44,912 nt of DNA from Neocallimastix lanati (nom. inval.) (GCA_016946835.1 JACVTC010000311.1:5001-49912), one strand, 5' to 3'; numbered from the stretch's first letter, positions 10,701 through 19,060 are shown. The notes: generated by a model from the sequence alone, not told the origin. A program made the numbers and translations.

Positions 10701-11018
10701 CGGAATATTTTCGATTTTTATATCTTCAATATCTTCTTCATAATTTTCTTTATTTGTTAAAAATGAATAAATTAAATAATTATAGTTAAATTTATTATTA
10801 ATTTTATATTTTTTATTTTGGTGATTGTTTTTTAATTTAAAAAATATTTTATTGGTTAAAAAATTAAATTTTTTATGAAGAAATTTTTTATATTTATTAA
10901 GTTTAAAATTTAATTTATTTTGATTAAAATTTTTGAAATTTTTTGAATTTTTTGTATAATTAAATTTTTTTATGAATTTATGTTTTAAAAAATAATTTTT
11001 TAAAAATCTTTTTATCAC
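7770..11018 (-). CDS. Element A Pol: RT-RNaseH-integrase-chromodomain polyprotein
   Basis: 1082 residues. Residues 1-90 are a Lys/Asn/Phe-rich low-complexity leader. The reverse transcriptase follows at about 115-400, entered through the KLPPHRLTDCKI region, with YLDD at 294-297. RNase H begins near 440 (CDAS). The integrase has HHCC zinc-binding residues H663, H670, C700 and C703, then a DD35E triad D733, D793, E829. A degenerate chromodomain lies near 1010-1075 and ends in a YNWVP-type aromatic motif. There is no aspartic protease and no Gag or zinc knuckle. The ORF is intact, so it may have been active recently, but particles would need Gag and protease supplied by another element. The family assignment is firm; autonomy is unlikely. 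Confidence 0.93.
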   Translation of the reverse strand: MIKRFLKNYFLKHKFIKKFNYTKNSKNFKNFNQNKLNFKLNKYKKFLHKKFNFLTNKIFFKLKNNHQNKKYKINNKFNYNYLIYSFLTNKENYEEDIEDIKIENIPLQYRDLAVVFSKKEADKLPPHRLTDCKIVLEKDASLHYGPIYPLSEEENKVLKEYIEENLKKGFIRPSESPAGYPVLFQKKKDGSLRLCVDYKKLNAVTIRNSYPLPLINDIIEKVKSAKYFTKLDLRSAYNLIRIKEGDEYKTAFRTKYGHYEYLVMPFGLKNAPATFQSFINSVLRPYLEKSVILYLDDILIYSEDLEEHHKQVRSVLQTLINNNLYAKLEKCEFDKEKVEFLGYILSGDGVSTDPKKIKSIEEWPTPKNIKEVQRFLGLCNYYRRFVKNFAKIAKPLHNLTRKNTKFIWDTNCENSFKLLKSKLTTSPVLHHPDVTKPFIVECDASNYAIGAVLSQNDENNKLHPVAYFSRSLQGSEINYTITEKELLAIRDSFLTWRHLLLGAKHKITVYTDHRNLIYTLGGKVGNQRQHRWHLFFQEYDFQLIYRQGTKNGKPDSLSRRPDYMKNNEDIKPENILDIKNVKEVPCFIGIMSNLLEKIIDAIKEDATAEDIKLYFSENNIKNNYAYKPFRKMERFKIKDNIILYNNLIYIPESLRLEILEKYHEKPTSGHLGIRRTLELITRNFWWPKIHEDVTSYVNSCECCARNKVNRHRKYGLLQPLDTPDRPWKSIEIDFLCGLPYSKGYTVIMVVVDRFSKMIHLIPFKQIPDAKQTAKAFITNIFKLHGLPCDMYTDRGSQFTSALWKEVMEYLNIKSKIATTDHHETVGQVERCNSFIEQYLRAYSRSYYHDDWIEWIHLAEFVYNNSINESTKETPFFINYGFHPSMDEFFLLPDIDTNNKIIKDLSMNFNHIKDVLLRSKELYKIHADKKRMPPPIFKENDLVWIQAPPSLNIEDSSKLAPCKYGPYKVIDVLNNHNYKIDIKRSPFPKHHPIFHVSELEPFIPTPQKFLKRRTHDESVNDIIEISGFRTNYKKNQYEYRIRYKYRTAYNWVPSDEVENNPRNQNIYLQYLQNGRKPISIAYN

Positions 11019-11110
11019 TGAATTAAACCGAGAATAATATTGTGGATTTTTATTAGCATTTTTATTAATTTTGTTAAAAAAGTGAGAATCTAAATAAGAA
11101 TATAGGAAGA

Positions 11111-11454
11111 TGAATATTAATAAAATATTAAAATAATAACAATATCGATATGTTTAAAATATTTAATATAATTAAATAAATTTAATTTGTATAATTAATT
11201 TGAATAATTAAAAATAGTAATTAATATATATGATATAAACATATATATAAACATAATATAAATAAATACATGTGACGTCATATGTAAATAATTGAAATTA
11301 TTAATATAAATCTTATTTATTAATATTTTCAGAATTATTAGGCCTAAGATAATTCTTTAAATACTAAATAAGAATTTATATTAATTATTAATTAAATGTA
11401 TATTGAAATGTGAATAACTGAAATTGAGATTTCAATTCAGTTATAATTTCAACA
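11111..11454 (-). repeat. Element A LTR (5' LTR)
   Basis: 344 bp, matching 6834-7177. In element sense the internal sequence after it reads TCTTCCTATATTCTTATTTAG and lacks a TGG primer-site start. It is followed by 47 bp of AT-rich sequence before element B1. Confidence 0.92.
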
Positions 11455-11501
11455 TACTATTTAATTATTTTAATATTTAAAATATTATAAAATCTTTTAC
11501 T

Positions 11502-11805
11502 TGTTAAGGTTTTAGAGAATTAAATAAAAATAAAGTAAGGAAACACAAATTTTATTTATTTATTTATTATTTTTATTTATAAATTTATTTGATTTTATTT
11601 GATGATATTTAAAAATTAGTAGCAAAATTTACAACTATTTATACTTTTTTTTCAAGGCATAAAAGTTGTTCTTGCCACTAAATTACATTTTATTATTATT
11701 TTTCTTTTTATATATAAAAACTATTAAATTTAAATTGATTTTTATAATCAATTATATAAAATTTAATTATAACAATATAAATAAAATACATTTATAATAT
11801 TAATA

Positions 11806-11864
<59 letters not shown>

Positions 11865-12356
11865 CTAATCTATCTAAAATATTACTAATAAGAATTTATT
11901 TAATTGGCTAAAATTTTTATTACAATCTGTTAAAATATTCAAATAAAAATAAAAATACTATTCTAATATAAAGGTTTTTAATAAAATAAAATATTTTTCA
12001 ATATAAAATAAAACATTTCGATATAAAATTTTATAATAAAAGTTAAAATATAATATATAAATTTTTAATTATCAATATATAAAAATATTATTAATACAAA
12101 TTTTCATTATTAATATAAAAATAAAAAAATAAGATTTATTATTAATATTGTTAATATAAGTTTTAAATATATAAAAATATTACTATTAATATAAGATTTA
12201 ATATAAAAATTATAAAGTTTAATATAATTTTTGATCTAATTTTTAATCTTTGAATTTAAAAATTTATTAAAGTACAAAAATAATAATGTACACATAATGT
12301 ATTAGAAATAAATCGTAGATTTAATTAAGAATGCATTATTTAGTACATTCTTATCA
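11502..12356 (-). repeat. B1 3' LTR
   Basis: 855 bp, TG...CA; in element sense it starts TGATAAGAATGTAC and ends CCTTAACA. It carries an internal homopolymer of about 50 nt (T on the plus strand, A in element sense) near 11813-11864. The length difference from the partner LTR lies in this homopolymer. Confidence 0.95.
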
Positions 12357-12374
12357 AGATGCCCCGACGAAGAC

Positions 12375-15300
12375 TCAAGCTTCTCTGTAAGCGGAGTTAA
12401 ACTTTACTAAATTTTTAAAATGAACATTCCTATCGAGTTGTTTCCCAGTTTTCTGATCGATTAAGGTTGCCGTGTTGAATTGAATTTTTAAAATTTTAAA
12501 TGGTCCATTGTAATATGGTTCTAGCTTAGTGCGGCTAAAGTTTCTAACAAGAACAAGATCACCAGCTTTTAATTCTTTTCCTTTTTTCATACTTATTTGT
12601 TCTTCTCGTCTTGTTGCCCAATACTTGTTAGCATTCTTCACATTTTCGCATGCTTCTCTAGTCCATTGATAATGACGAACAAATTTTTCCATTAAAATTT
12701 CATCATACGATTTACCTGCATTTTCAATTGTTCTTATGGCTATATCATAAGGCTGTTGGTCTTCTCTTCCATATACTAATTCAAAACTAGAATGTCCGGT
12801 AGCTGTGTTTTTGGTAGTTCGAAGTGCCCATAAAGCAGAAGGTAAAACTTCATCCCAATCTTGATTTTTCCTTCCTAATAAACGAAGTAATTTTCCAATT
12901 TCTTTATTTCGGTTTTCAGTGAGACCATTGGATTCAGGGTGATAGGTAGCTATGAATTTTACATAAACATCATAAAGATCAAGAAAGATTTTAGTCATAT
13001 CAGAAGTGAATTGGACTCCATTATCTGTAGTAATAACTTGAGGCACACCATGTCTTGCAAAAACGTTTATTAAAAATTTAATTATATCAGAGGAAGTTAT
13101 GTTTTCAGTGGGTTCGGCTTCAACCCATTTGGTAAAGTAATCAACAGTTACTATAATATATTGATTATTATTTCTTGTTTTTGGTAACGGTCCTATAATA
13201 TCTAATCCTAAATGCACAAAGGGACCCTCCACTTTAGTTGGATGGATTTCGGTTGGTTCTGGATATGGTTGAGGACGATTTAACTGGCATTTTTCACAAT
13301 TACTAACAATTCTTTTGATATCTTTAATCATATGATTCCAATAAAAGTTTTTCTTAAGTCTTTGATATGTTTTGTAATATCCTTCGTGGCCAATATTATG
13401 AGCTTCTAAAATTAATTTAAACCTTTCATTTTCGTCCGTTATTAATTTTCTATAATTTCCATTGTCGATAAAATAATCTTCACCATCAATAACAGTAAAC
13501 TTTTCATTAATAAATTCCTTTATAACTTTAGATAATAATTCTTCATTATTTCCATTAGTAATTTTTGTTAATAATATCTTTCTCTCTTCCTTACTTTTCA
13601 TTCTTGAAAGAGCATCAGCTAACACATTCTTTTTGCCTGATTCATATTTTATATTAATTCCGAGCATACTAGCGGTTAGACACCATCTTGTTTGCCTTGC
13701 ATTCAAAGGTTCTTTATTCTTAAATAAACCAACTAATGGTTTATGATCTGTGTAAATAGTTGTAGGTAATGGATTTCCTTCAATATAAGATTTAAATTTA
13801 GTCATACAGTAAAACAAAGCGGTTCCTTCTAAATCGGTAATACCATAATTCTTTTCAGCTTTCTTTAAACTTCTACTTATAAAGTGTATTGGATGCTCCT
13901 TACCGGTTTCTTCTTCTTTTTGTAAAAGAACTCCACCAATTCCATTATACGAAGCATCAGTTCTAATGATAAAAGGTTTGTCAAATGACGGAAATTTTAG
14001 AATAGGTGCATTGATTAATTTTTCTTTTAGGAGTTCAAAGCTTTCTTGTTGTTCTTTATTCCATTCATATTTGGTATTCTTTTTCAATAATTTACATAAA
14101 GGTGAGGTAATTTGAGCATATTTAGGAATAAAATCACGATAATATCCCACTGCTCCTAAAAATGATCTTAATTCATGAAGTGATGAAGGGGCTTCCCACT
14201 TCTTAATAGCTGTTATCTTACTTTCCATGGGACTTAATCCTTTAGTAGTAAGTTTGTGACCTAATACATCAACTTCAGTTTGAAGAAAATGGCACTTTTC
14301 AATATTAATTTTTAACTTGTTTTCTTTAAATACTTCTAATACTTGTTTAATATGAATTAAATGTTCTTCGATACTTTTTGAATAGATCAAAACATCATCA
14401 ATAAATACATAAACAAATTCACCAATAAAAGGGAATAAAATTTTATTCATTTCTCTTTGGAAGGTTGAGGGAGCTCCAGTAAGTCCAAAAGGCATAACCT
14501 TAAATTGATAATTTCCAAACTTAGTAGTGAAAGTGGTTACTTCAACGCTTTCTTCATCCATTAAGATTTGGTGAAAACCAGAAAATAAATCAAGAGTTGT
14601 AAATATTTTAGCTCCTCCGAGACTATCAAAAATTTCATCTATATATGGAACTGAATAAGAATCTTTTTCTGTCATATCATTGACTTTTCGGTAGTCAATG
14701 CACAAGCGCCACTTTCCATTGTGTTTTAGAATGAGTACTACTGGAGATGACCATTCTGAACAGGATGGTTCTATCAATCCTTTCTTAATAAGCTTTGTAA
14801 GTTCTTCTTTTAAGATATCTGATTTTAATTTAGTTAACCTATAACTTCTTAATTTTACTGGCTTTGCATTTGCTTTCAAACGGATCTTATGTGGTGAAAG
14901 TTTAGAAGGAGTTAGTTCTTCTGTTGAAGTGGCAACTATGTCAATCATTTCTTTGAGAATTTTAATAATTTGTTCTTTATAATCTTTATTTAAGGTACTT
15001 AAAAATTCATCACTCTCAATAAATTCCATTGGAGTTAATTCCTTTATAATTTCCTTTTCATTATTCGTTTCTTCAACTTTTCTAATAGTGCAGATTATAC
15101 TTTCTTCATCATAATATTGATTATTTATTTTAGCTATTTCTTCGTATTCACTTTCTGACAAAAATTTACATAGACTGTTTAAGGTTGGATGAATAAATAA
15201 ACAATGATCGATTTGAGTTTTAAAGTTTATTAACATATCATAAAATGAGTCTTCTTTCTCAATAATTCTAAAGTCCGCATTAAATTCATAATTATTAATT

Positions 15301-16190
15301 TTTACTGGTAATCGAACAATAATTCCTTCCGAGTATTCTTCATCTTGTGTTGCTAGTTGGATTCTTCCACGACTTTTTCCAACTATTTCATATTCACCAG
15401 GTAATTTATCAAAATACTGCTTAGTAACGATGCTTAGGTTACTACAAGAATCAATTAAAAGTTTTCCTAGTACTCCGTCAACACTTGCATCAACCATTGC
15501 TAAGTCTTCTTCGGCTACCTCATTACTTTTACTTATGTAGCTATGATCATAGTTATTCACTAATAAAGTTCGTGCTATTACATTGTCTACAGTTCCAATT
15601 ATTTTAGATTTTTCTAACTTTAAACCTTGAGTTAATTGTGAACGAATTTTCGGACATGCATTCAAGAGTTGACCTATCGTAATACTGGATTTAAGATTAT
15701 TTAAATCATCCATAATATTGTAAGGTTCTTTATTATTCATCATTTTGATATTCCTTTTTACTAACTGAGTATTTTCATTATTAGTTTCTTTAGTTTTTGT
15801 TGAAATTAATTTTTCCAAAGTATTAGTTTTATTTTGTTGATTATCTTTATTCATTTCTATATCTTCTATTTCCTTATCGATTACAAGTATATCTTCAGAT
15901 TCAACTTTTTTCTTTCCTTTTGATGAATAATTGTTGTTTTCTTCTTTACTTTCTCTTACTCTTGTTATATTTCTTAATTCCTTTTCTTTTTGTTTTTCTT
16001 TGTTAATATTTGGTTGAGTTAAAATTGAAGGAAGTATTTGATTTTTATAAACTTTATTTGGTTTATTATGTAGCTCATTTTCTTTCTTCTTTCTTAAAGC
16101 AGGAGTTGCGAAAGGACGTGGATTATCTTTTAAACTTTTATGTACTTTCTTGGAATTATTTTCTTCCTTTTCGCTGTTATTATCATTCAT
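12375..16190 (-). CDS. B1 Pol polyprotein: protease, RT, RNase H, integrase
   Basis: 1271 residues from the first Met. The frame is open a further 65 codons upstream to the frameshift site at 16379-16385, so translation probably enters from Gag rather than at this Met. A Lys/Glu/Asn-rich segment covers about 1-200. The retropepsin-like motif near 247 reads LLIDSCS, where the usual Asp-Ser/Thr-Gly triad has Cys for Gly. RT covers about 440-650 with FIDD at 596-599. RNase H starts near 744 (TDAS). Integrase zinc ligands are H931, H935, C965 and C968, and the DD35E triad is D997, D1056, E1092. There is no chromodomain. The stop lies 18 nt before the 3' LTR. The ORF is intact. Confidence 0.95.
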   Translation of the reverse strand: MNDNNSEKEENNSKKVHKSLKDNPRPFATPALRKKKENELHNKPNKVYKNQILPSILTQPNINKEKQKEKELRNITRVRESKEENNNYSSKGKKKVESEDILVIDKEIEDIEMNKDNQQNKTNTLEKLISTKTKETNNENTQLVKRNIKMMNNKEPYNIMDDLNNLKSSITIGQLLNACPKIRSQLTQGLKLEKSKIIGTVDNVIARTLLVNNYDHSYISKSNEVAEEDLAMVDASVDGVLGKLLIDSCSNLSIVTKQYFDKLPGEYEIVGKSRGRIQLATQDEEYSEGIIVRLPVKINNYEFNADFRIIEKEDSFYDMLINFKTQIDHCLFIHPTLNSLCKFLSESEYEEIAKINNQYYDEESIICTIRKVEETNNEKEIIKELTPMEFIESDEFLSTLNKDYKEQIIKILKEMIDIVATSTEELTPSKLSPHKIRLKANAKPVKLRSYRLTKLKSDILKEELTKLIKKGLIEPSCSEWSSPVVLILKHNGKWRLCIDYRKVNDMTEKDSYSVPYIDEIFDSLGGAKIFTTLDLFSGFHQILMDEESVEVTTFTTKFGNYQFKVMPFGLTGAPSTFQREMNKILFPFIGEFVYVFIDDVLIYSKSIEEHLIHIKQVLEVFKENKLKINIEKCHFLQTEVDVLGHKLTTKGLSPMESKITAIKKWEAPSSLHELRSFLGAVGYYRDFIPKYAQITSPLCKLLKKNTKYEWNKEQQESFELLKEKLINAPILKFPSFDKPFIIRTDASYNGIGGVLLQKEEETGKEHPIHFISRSLKKAEKNYGITDLEGTALFYCMTKFKSYIEGNPLPTTIYTDHKPLVGLFKNKEPLNARQTRWCLTASMLGINIKYESGKKNVLADALSRMKSKEERKILLTKITNGNNEELLSKVIKEFINEKFTVIDGEDYFIDNGNYRKLITDENERFKLILEAHNIGHEGYYKTYQRLKKNFYWNHMIKDIKRIVSNCEKCQLNRPQPYPEPTEIHPTKVEGPFVHLGLDIIGPLPKTRNNNQYIIVTVDYFTKWVEAEPTENITSSDIIKFLINVFARHGVPQVITTDNGVQFTSDMTKIFLDLYDVYVKFIATYHPESNGLTENRNKEIGKLLRLLGRKNQDWDEVLPSALWALRTTKNTATGHSSFELVYGREDQQPYDIAIRTIENAGKSYDEILMEKFVRHYQWTREACENVKNANKYWATRREEQISMKKGKELKAGDLVLVRNFSRTKLEPYYNGPFKILKIQFNTATLIDQKTGKQLDRNVHFKNLVKFNSAYREA

Positions 16191-16332
16191 TTTTCTTTTT
16201 ATAGCATTTATAATGATATCATCCTCACTTTCAGTTGTGTCACTAAAATCAGATTCTTCAGATTCTTTATTAAAGGAATTATTATCAATTGGGGTATTCT
16301 TGGTAAAAGTATTATTTTGTAAATTATTTAAT

Positions 16333-16385
16333 GAAGCTATTGTTTTGTCATTGGGAGTGCTTCTGCTCCCATTTAGAAGTTTAAA
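16333..16385 (-). promoter_or_regulatory. B1 programmed -1 frameshift signal (slippery site and H-type pseudoknot)
   Basis: In element sense the gag frame reads TCT TTA AAC TTC TAA, so the heptamer T TTA AAC (16379-16385) is in the zero frame, one codon before the gag stop. A 7-nt spacer follows, then stem 1 TGGGAG/CTCCCA (16366-16371 with 16352-16357) around an 8-nt loop. Loop bases GAAGC (16359-16363) can pair with GCTTC at 16333-16337, giving an H-type pseudoknot with a 14-nt third loop. Slipping -1 enters exactly the frame that is open into Pol. The same arrangement occurs in B2 and, with different pairing bases, in D. Confidence 0.88.
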
Positions 16386-17278
16386 GACTTTTTGGAATAT
16401 ATTTCTTTTTTATTTTTTTCCATAATCTTATTTAATTGAGGGCAATAGTATGAGTAATGACCTTCTTCCTTACAGAAGAAACAAGTTTTAACAGATAAAT
16501 TTCTCATTTTCTGGGTTGATTCTTCTATAATATCTTGAGGTTTCAGTTTATTATTTGTTTGACTTGTTTGGAAAGTTTCGTTTCTTCTTTTAGGATAAAG
16601 TCTTGAAGTAGTACTGTTTTGATTATTTTGATTATGCTGGGAATTATTAACATTATAGGTATTAATATTATTGTTCCTTACAGAAAGTCTATCTACTTTC
16701 TCGGCAATTTTGAAAGCTTTCTCCATACTTATATCATCTTTAAGGGATAATTTCTTCCAGGCTTCATAATTATTTTGAATAGAATCAATATAATCTAGTA
16801 CACCAATGCGCTTTCTTCTCTTTTTATCAAGTTTAGTGTACAAAGTTCTATATCTTACATTAAAGTCTTTAATCTTTTCGTTTCTTTTAATTCGCATTGC
16901 ACGAAGTTCTTTAAGAAGTAAATTTTGGTCTTCTTTAATACCGTAAAAATTTTCAAGACTTGAAATAATTTTTTCAAGAGAAGGAAATTTATCATCATCA
17001 ACATTTTCTTCTTCATCATCTTCTTCTTCATCTGATGAATCATCACTTTCATCATCACTATCTTCTCCCAAATCTTCAATAACGCGTTGTACTTCACCAG
17101 AGCTGGTAAGTAAACAAGCATTAAATATTGTTTCCGGATCTGTGATACCTTGTATCTTGATCCAAAGTTTTAATTCAGTAGCCCAGGACTTTATATCTAA
17201 ATTGTCCTTGCTAAGCTTCACTATGTCTCGTAATTCTTTCTTTAATTCTTTAAAACTTAAAGTACTTTTAGTAGACAT
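16373..17278 (-). CDS. B1 Gag with CCHC zinc knuckle
   Basis: 301 residues. The structural Gag forms particles and binds the element RNA. Residues 1-65 and 100-200 are helical, charged capsid-like sequence. Residues 70-97 are a strongly acidic Asp/Glu/Ser run. A knuckle C266-x2-C269-x4-H274-x4-C279 is near the C-terminus. I chose the Met of MSTKSTLSF as the start because B2 begins there. In B1 one missing T upstream opens 24 more codons, which are not conserved. The gag stop follows the slippery heptamer by one codon, which couples it to Pol by -1 frameshifting. Confidence 0.93.
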   Translation of the reverse strand: MSTKSTLSFKELKKELRDIVKLSKDNLDIKSWATELKLWIKIQGITDPETIFNACLLTSSGEVQRVIEDLGEDSDDESDDSSDEEEDDEEENVDDDKFPSLEKIISSLENFYGIKEDQNLLLKELRAMRIKRNEKIKDFNVRYRTLYTKLDKKRRKRIGVLDYIDSIQNNYEAWKKLSLKDDISMEKAFKIAEKVDRLSVRNNNINTYNVNNSQHNQNNQNSTTSRLYPKRRNETFQTSQTNNKLKPQDIIEESTQKMRNLSVKTCFFCKEEGHYSYYCPQLNKIMEKNKKEIYSKKSLNF

Positions 17279-17460
17279 TTCGTTTTTAGTTAATAATTTT
17301 TTATTGTAAATTAACGAGGTTATTAAATACGAATAAATTTGAAAGTCCAACTTTAAAAATATAATTTAACAAGTAATTTAATATCGAATCAAATTTTAAA
17401 ACAATATATCTTAGTAATTTTTGAAAATAATAATTTTATTTGCTTTCTTTAGTAAGTATA

Positions 17461-17726
17461 AGCTCGAAATCCTTATCGACAACTTAGTAGAAATTATAAA
17501 GCACGAGGTTCTTTTCGACTACTTTTTTAGAATAATTTTAAGTTCGAAATCTTTATCGACAATTTAATAGAATAATTTTAAGTTCGAAATCTTTATCGAC
17601 AATTCAATGAAATAATTTTAAGTTCGAAATCTTTATCGACAACTTAATAGAATAATTTTAAGTTCGAAATCTTTATCGACAACTTAATAGAATATTTTTC
17701 AAGCTCGAAATCTTTATTGACCACTT
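17461..17726 (-). repeat. B1 leader tandem repeat, 40-bp period, six units
   Basis: The core in element sense is TTGTCGATAAAGATTTCGA. Four central units repeat with an exact 40-bp spacing (AGTTCGAAAT at 17541, 17581, 17621, 17661), with one variant unit at each end. The spacer AACTTAA...TTAAGTT can pair, so each unit may form a hairpin. B2 (25608-25794) and B3 (43867-44052) have only four units. Confidence 0.9.
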
Positions 17727-18306
17727 GAATTTTGTAATTTAGTATATTTGTAGTAATAAATTTAGAAGCAAAGTTTTATTTATTATTTTCACCTTTCAAA
17801 AATTTTTCTTTTTAAACGATAAATATTGTATTGTTATAGCTAATAAAATTATTAATTAATTATAATTATTAAATACAAAAAAAATAATCTTTATTGTCGT
17901 ACAATCTGATAGTACACACTGTCTGACGTGCAGCTTACCTAATGGTGTCATGCCACGCGTGTGCCACGATTACTATATTCAATATAAAATATAGCAGTTC
18001 AGAGCCCACTAGCCCAATTACTACGTAGGATAAACTTAATCCGATAATCTATGTACGGAATAAAAAAAATTTTAAAAGTATTCAATAATATTTTTATTAA
18101 CTAATAAAAATTAACTAAAAACACAATATTTTCAAAGTAAATTAAGATTCTATTACAGGAATTATATAACAAATAAAGTACCAGTAATAAAAAAAAATAA
18201 AAAAAATTTAAATGGCGAAGTTAGCCAAAGTCTGATACTTTATATAATAAAGTGCCTTATAACTAGCACAAAGAAAAGTAAAAAAAAATTATATAAAAAA
18301 AACAAT

Positions 18307-18328
18307 CTTACGCCTTCGGTGACGTAAG
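18307..18328 (-). promoter_or_regulatory. Conserved leader hairpin (B1)
   Basis: In element sense a 6-bp stem CTTACG/CGTAAG encloses the 10-nt TCACCGAAGG, which can close further as CC-GAA-GG with a 3-nt 5' bulge. Element D has the same 10 nt on a stem with two compensatory base-pair changes (40663-40684). Copies occur at 26372-26393 and 43267-43288. Confidence 0.75.
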
Positions 18329-18733
18329 CTCCTTATTCGCCAGTGCTTGGAAAGTACCCGCACCTTCGTGTGTTGAAACGTTGAAGGTTGAACTATTATT
18401 ACCGGGTCGGTAACCAAATACCTTCGTCTACTTTCCAATTAATCTCCAAATTAACTACTATTCAATAACCTACTATGAATAGAGTTAATTTGTTGCTATC
18501 TGAGAATACACTGTGTATGAGCTCTATCCGCTCCTTGTTATAATTTTACAAAATTTGTTTTTTTAGAATCTTAATTTTACTTATTTAAAAAAAAAATTTT
18601 TTTTTTTATATATATATATCAAACAAGCGCCATAGGTTAATCAAAGGATTAACGACTTACTTGTTTATCAATATAAAATAAAAAAAAAATTAAAAAAAAA
18701 ATCTATGTTATTTACTATTATTTCTATTTAATA

Positions 18734-18750
18734 CCCCGATATCTCCACCA
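18734..18750 (-). other. B1 primer-binding site (tRNA 3' end complement)
   Basis: Six nt after the 5' LTR, in element sense, TGGTGGAGATATCGGGG is complementary to a tRNA 3' end: CCA, discriminator A, acceptor strand TATCTCC and part of a T stem. None of the tRNAs in this window matches, so the primer isotype is not identified. Identical sites are at 26793-26809 (B2) and 42852-42868 (B3). Confidence 0.8.
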
Positions 18751-18756
18751 TATAAA

Positions 18757-19060
18757 TGTTAAGGTTTTAGAGAATTAAATAAAAATAAAGTAAGGAAACA
18801 CAAATTTTATTTATTTATTTATTATTTTTATTTATAAATTTATTTGATTTTATTTGATGATATTTAAAAATTAGTAGCAAAATTTACAACTATTTATACT
18901 TTTTTTTCAAGGCATAAAAGTTGTTCTTGCCACTAAATTACATTTTATTATTATTTTTCTTTTTATATATAAAAACTATTAAATTTAAATTGATTTTTAT
19001 AATCAATTATATAAAATTTAATTATAACAATATAAATAAAATACATTTATAATATTAATA

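Larger units (their letters stand above)
6834..11454 (-). mobile_element. Element A: Ty3/gypsy chromodomain-type LTR element lacking gag and protease
   Basis: Two 344-bp LTRs bound a 3.93-kb internal region with a single pol ORF on the minus strand. The domain order RT-RNaseH-IN-chromodomain places it with chromoviruses. Only 93 bp separate the 5' LTR from the pol start, so there is no room for gag. No tRNA-type primer site (TGG...) follows the 5' LTR, unlike B, C and D. The flanks AAAA (left) and TACT (right) do not match, so no target duplication is seen. The outer copy may have arisen by recombination or lost a flank. Confidence 0.9.
17279..18756 (-). other. B1 long structured 5' leader
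   Basis: About 1.48 kb between the 5' LTR and gag. It contains the primer site (18734-18750), a GC-richer block at about 17898-18045 with GTGGCA repeats around ACGCGT, the conserved hairpin at 18307-18328, a run of other potential hairpins, and six 40-bp-type repeats. No ORF in it is convincing. Likely roles are RNA packaging, dimerisation or translation control, which is inference. Confidence 0.7.

Noticed and set aside
6829-11459. A target-site duplication for element A
   Set aside because: Flanks are AAAA on the left and TACT on the right; no 4- or 5-bp match at the LTR edges.
14390-14405. FIDD instead of YxDD in the B reverse transcriptase as an anomaly
   Set aside because: Phe at this position is common in functional gypsy-type RTs, so it is not unusual.
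17279-17350. Upstream extension of B1 Gag by 24 residues
   Set aside because: It exists only because one T is missing in B1; B2 is closed there, and the MSTKSTLSF Met is shared by all copies.
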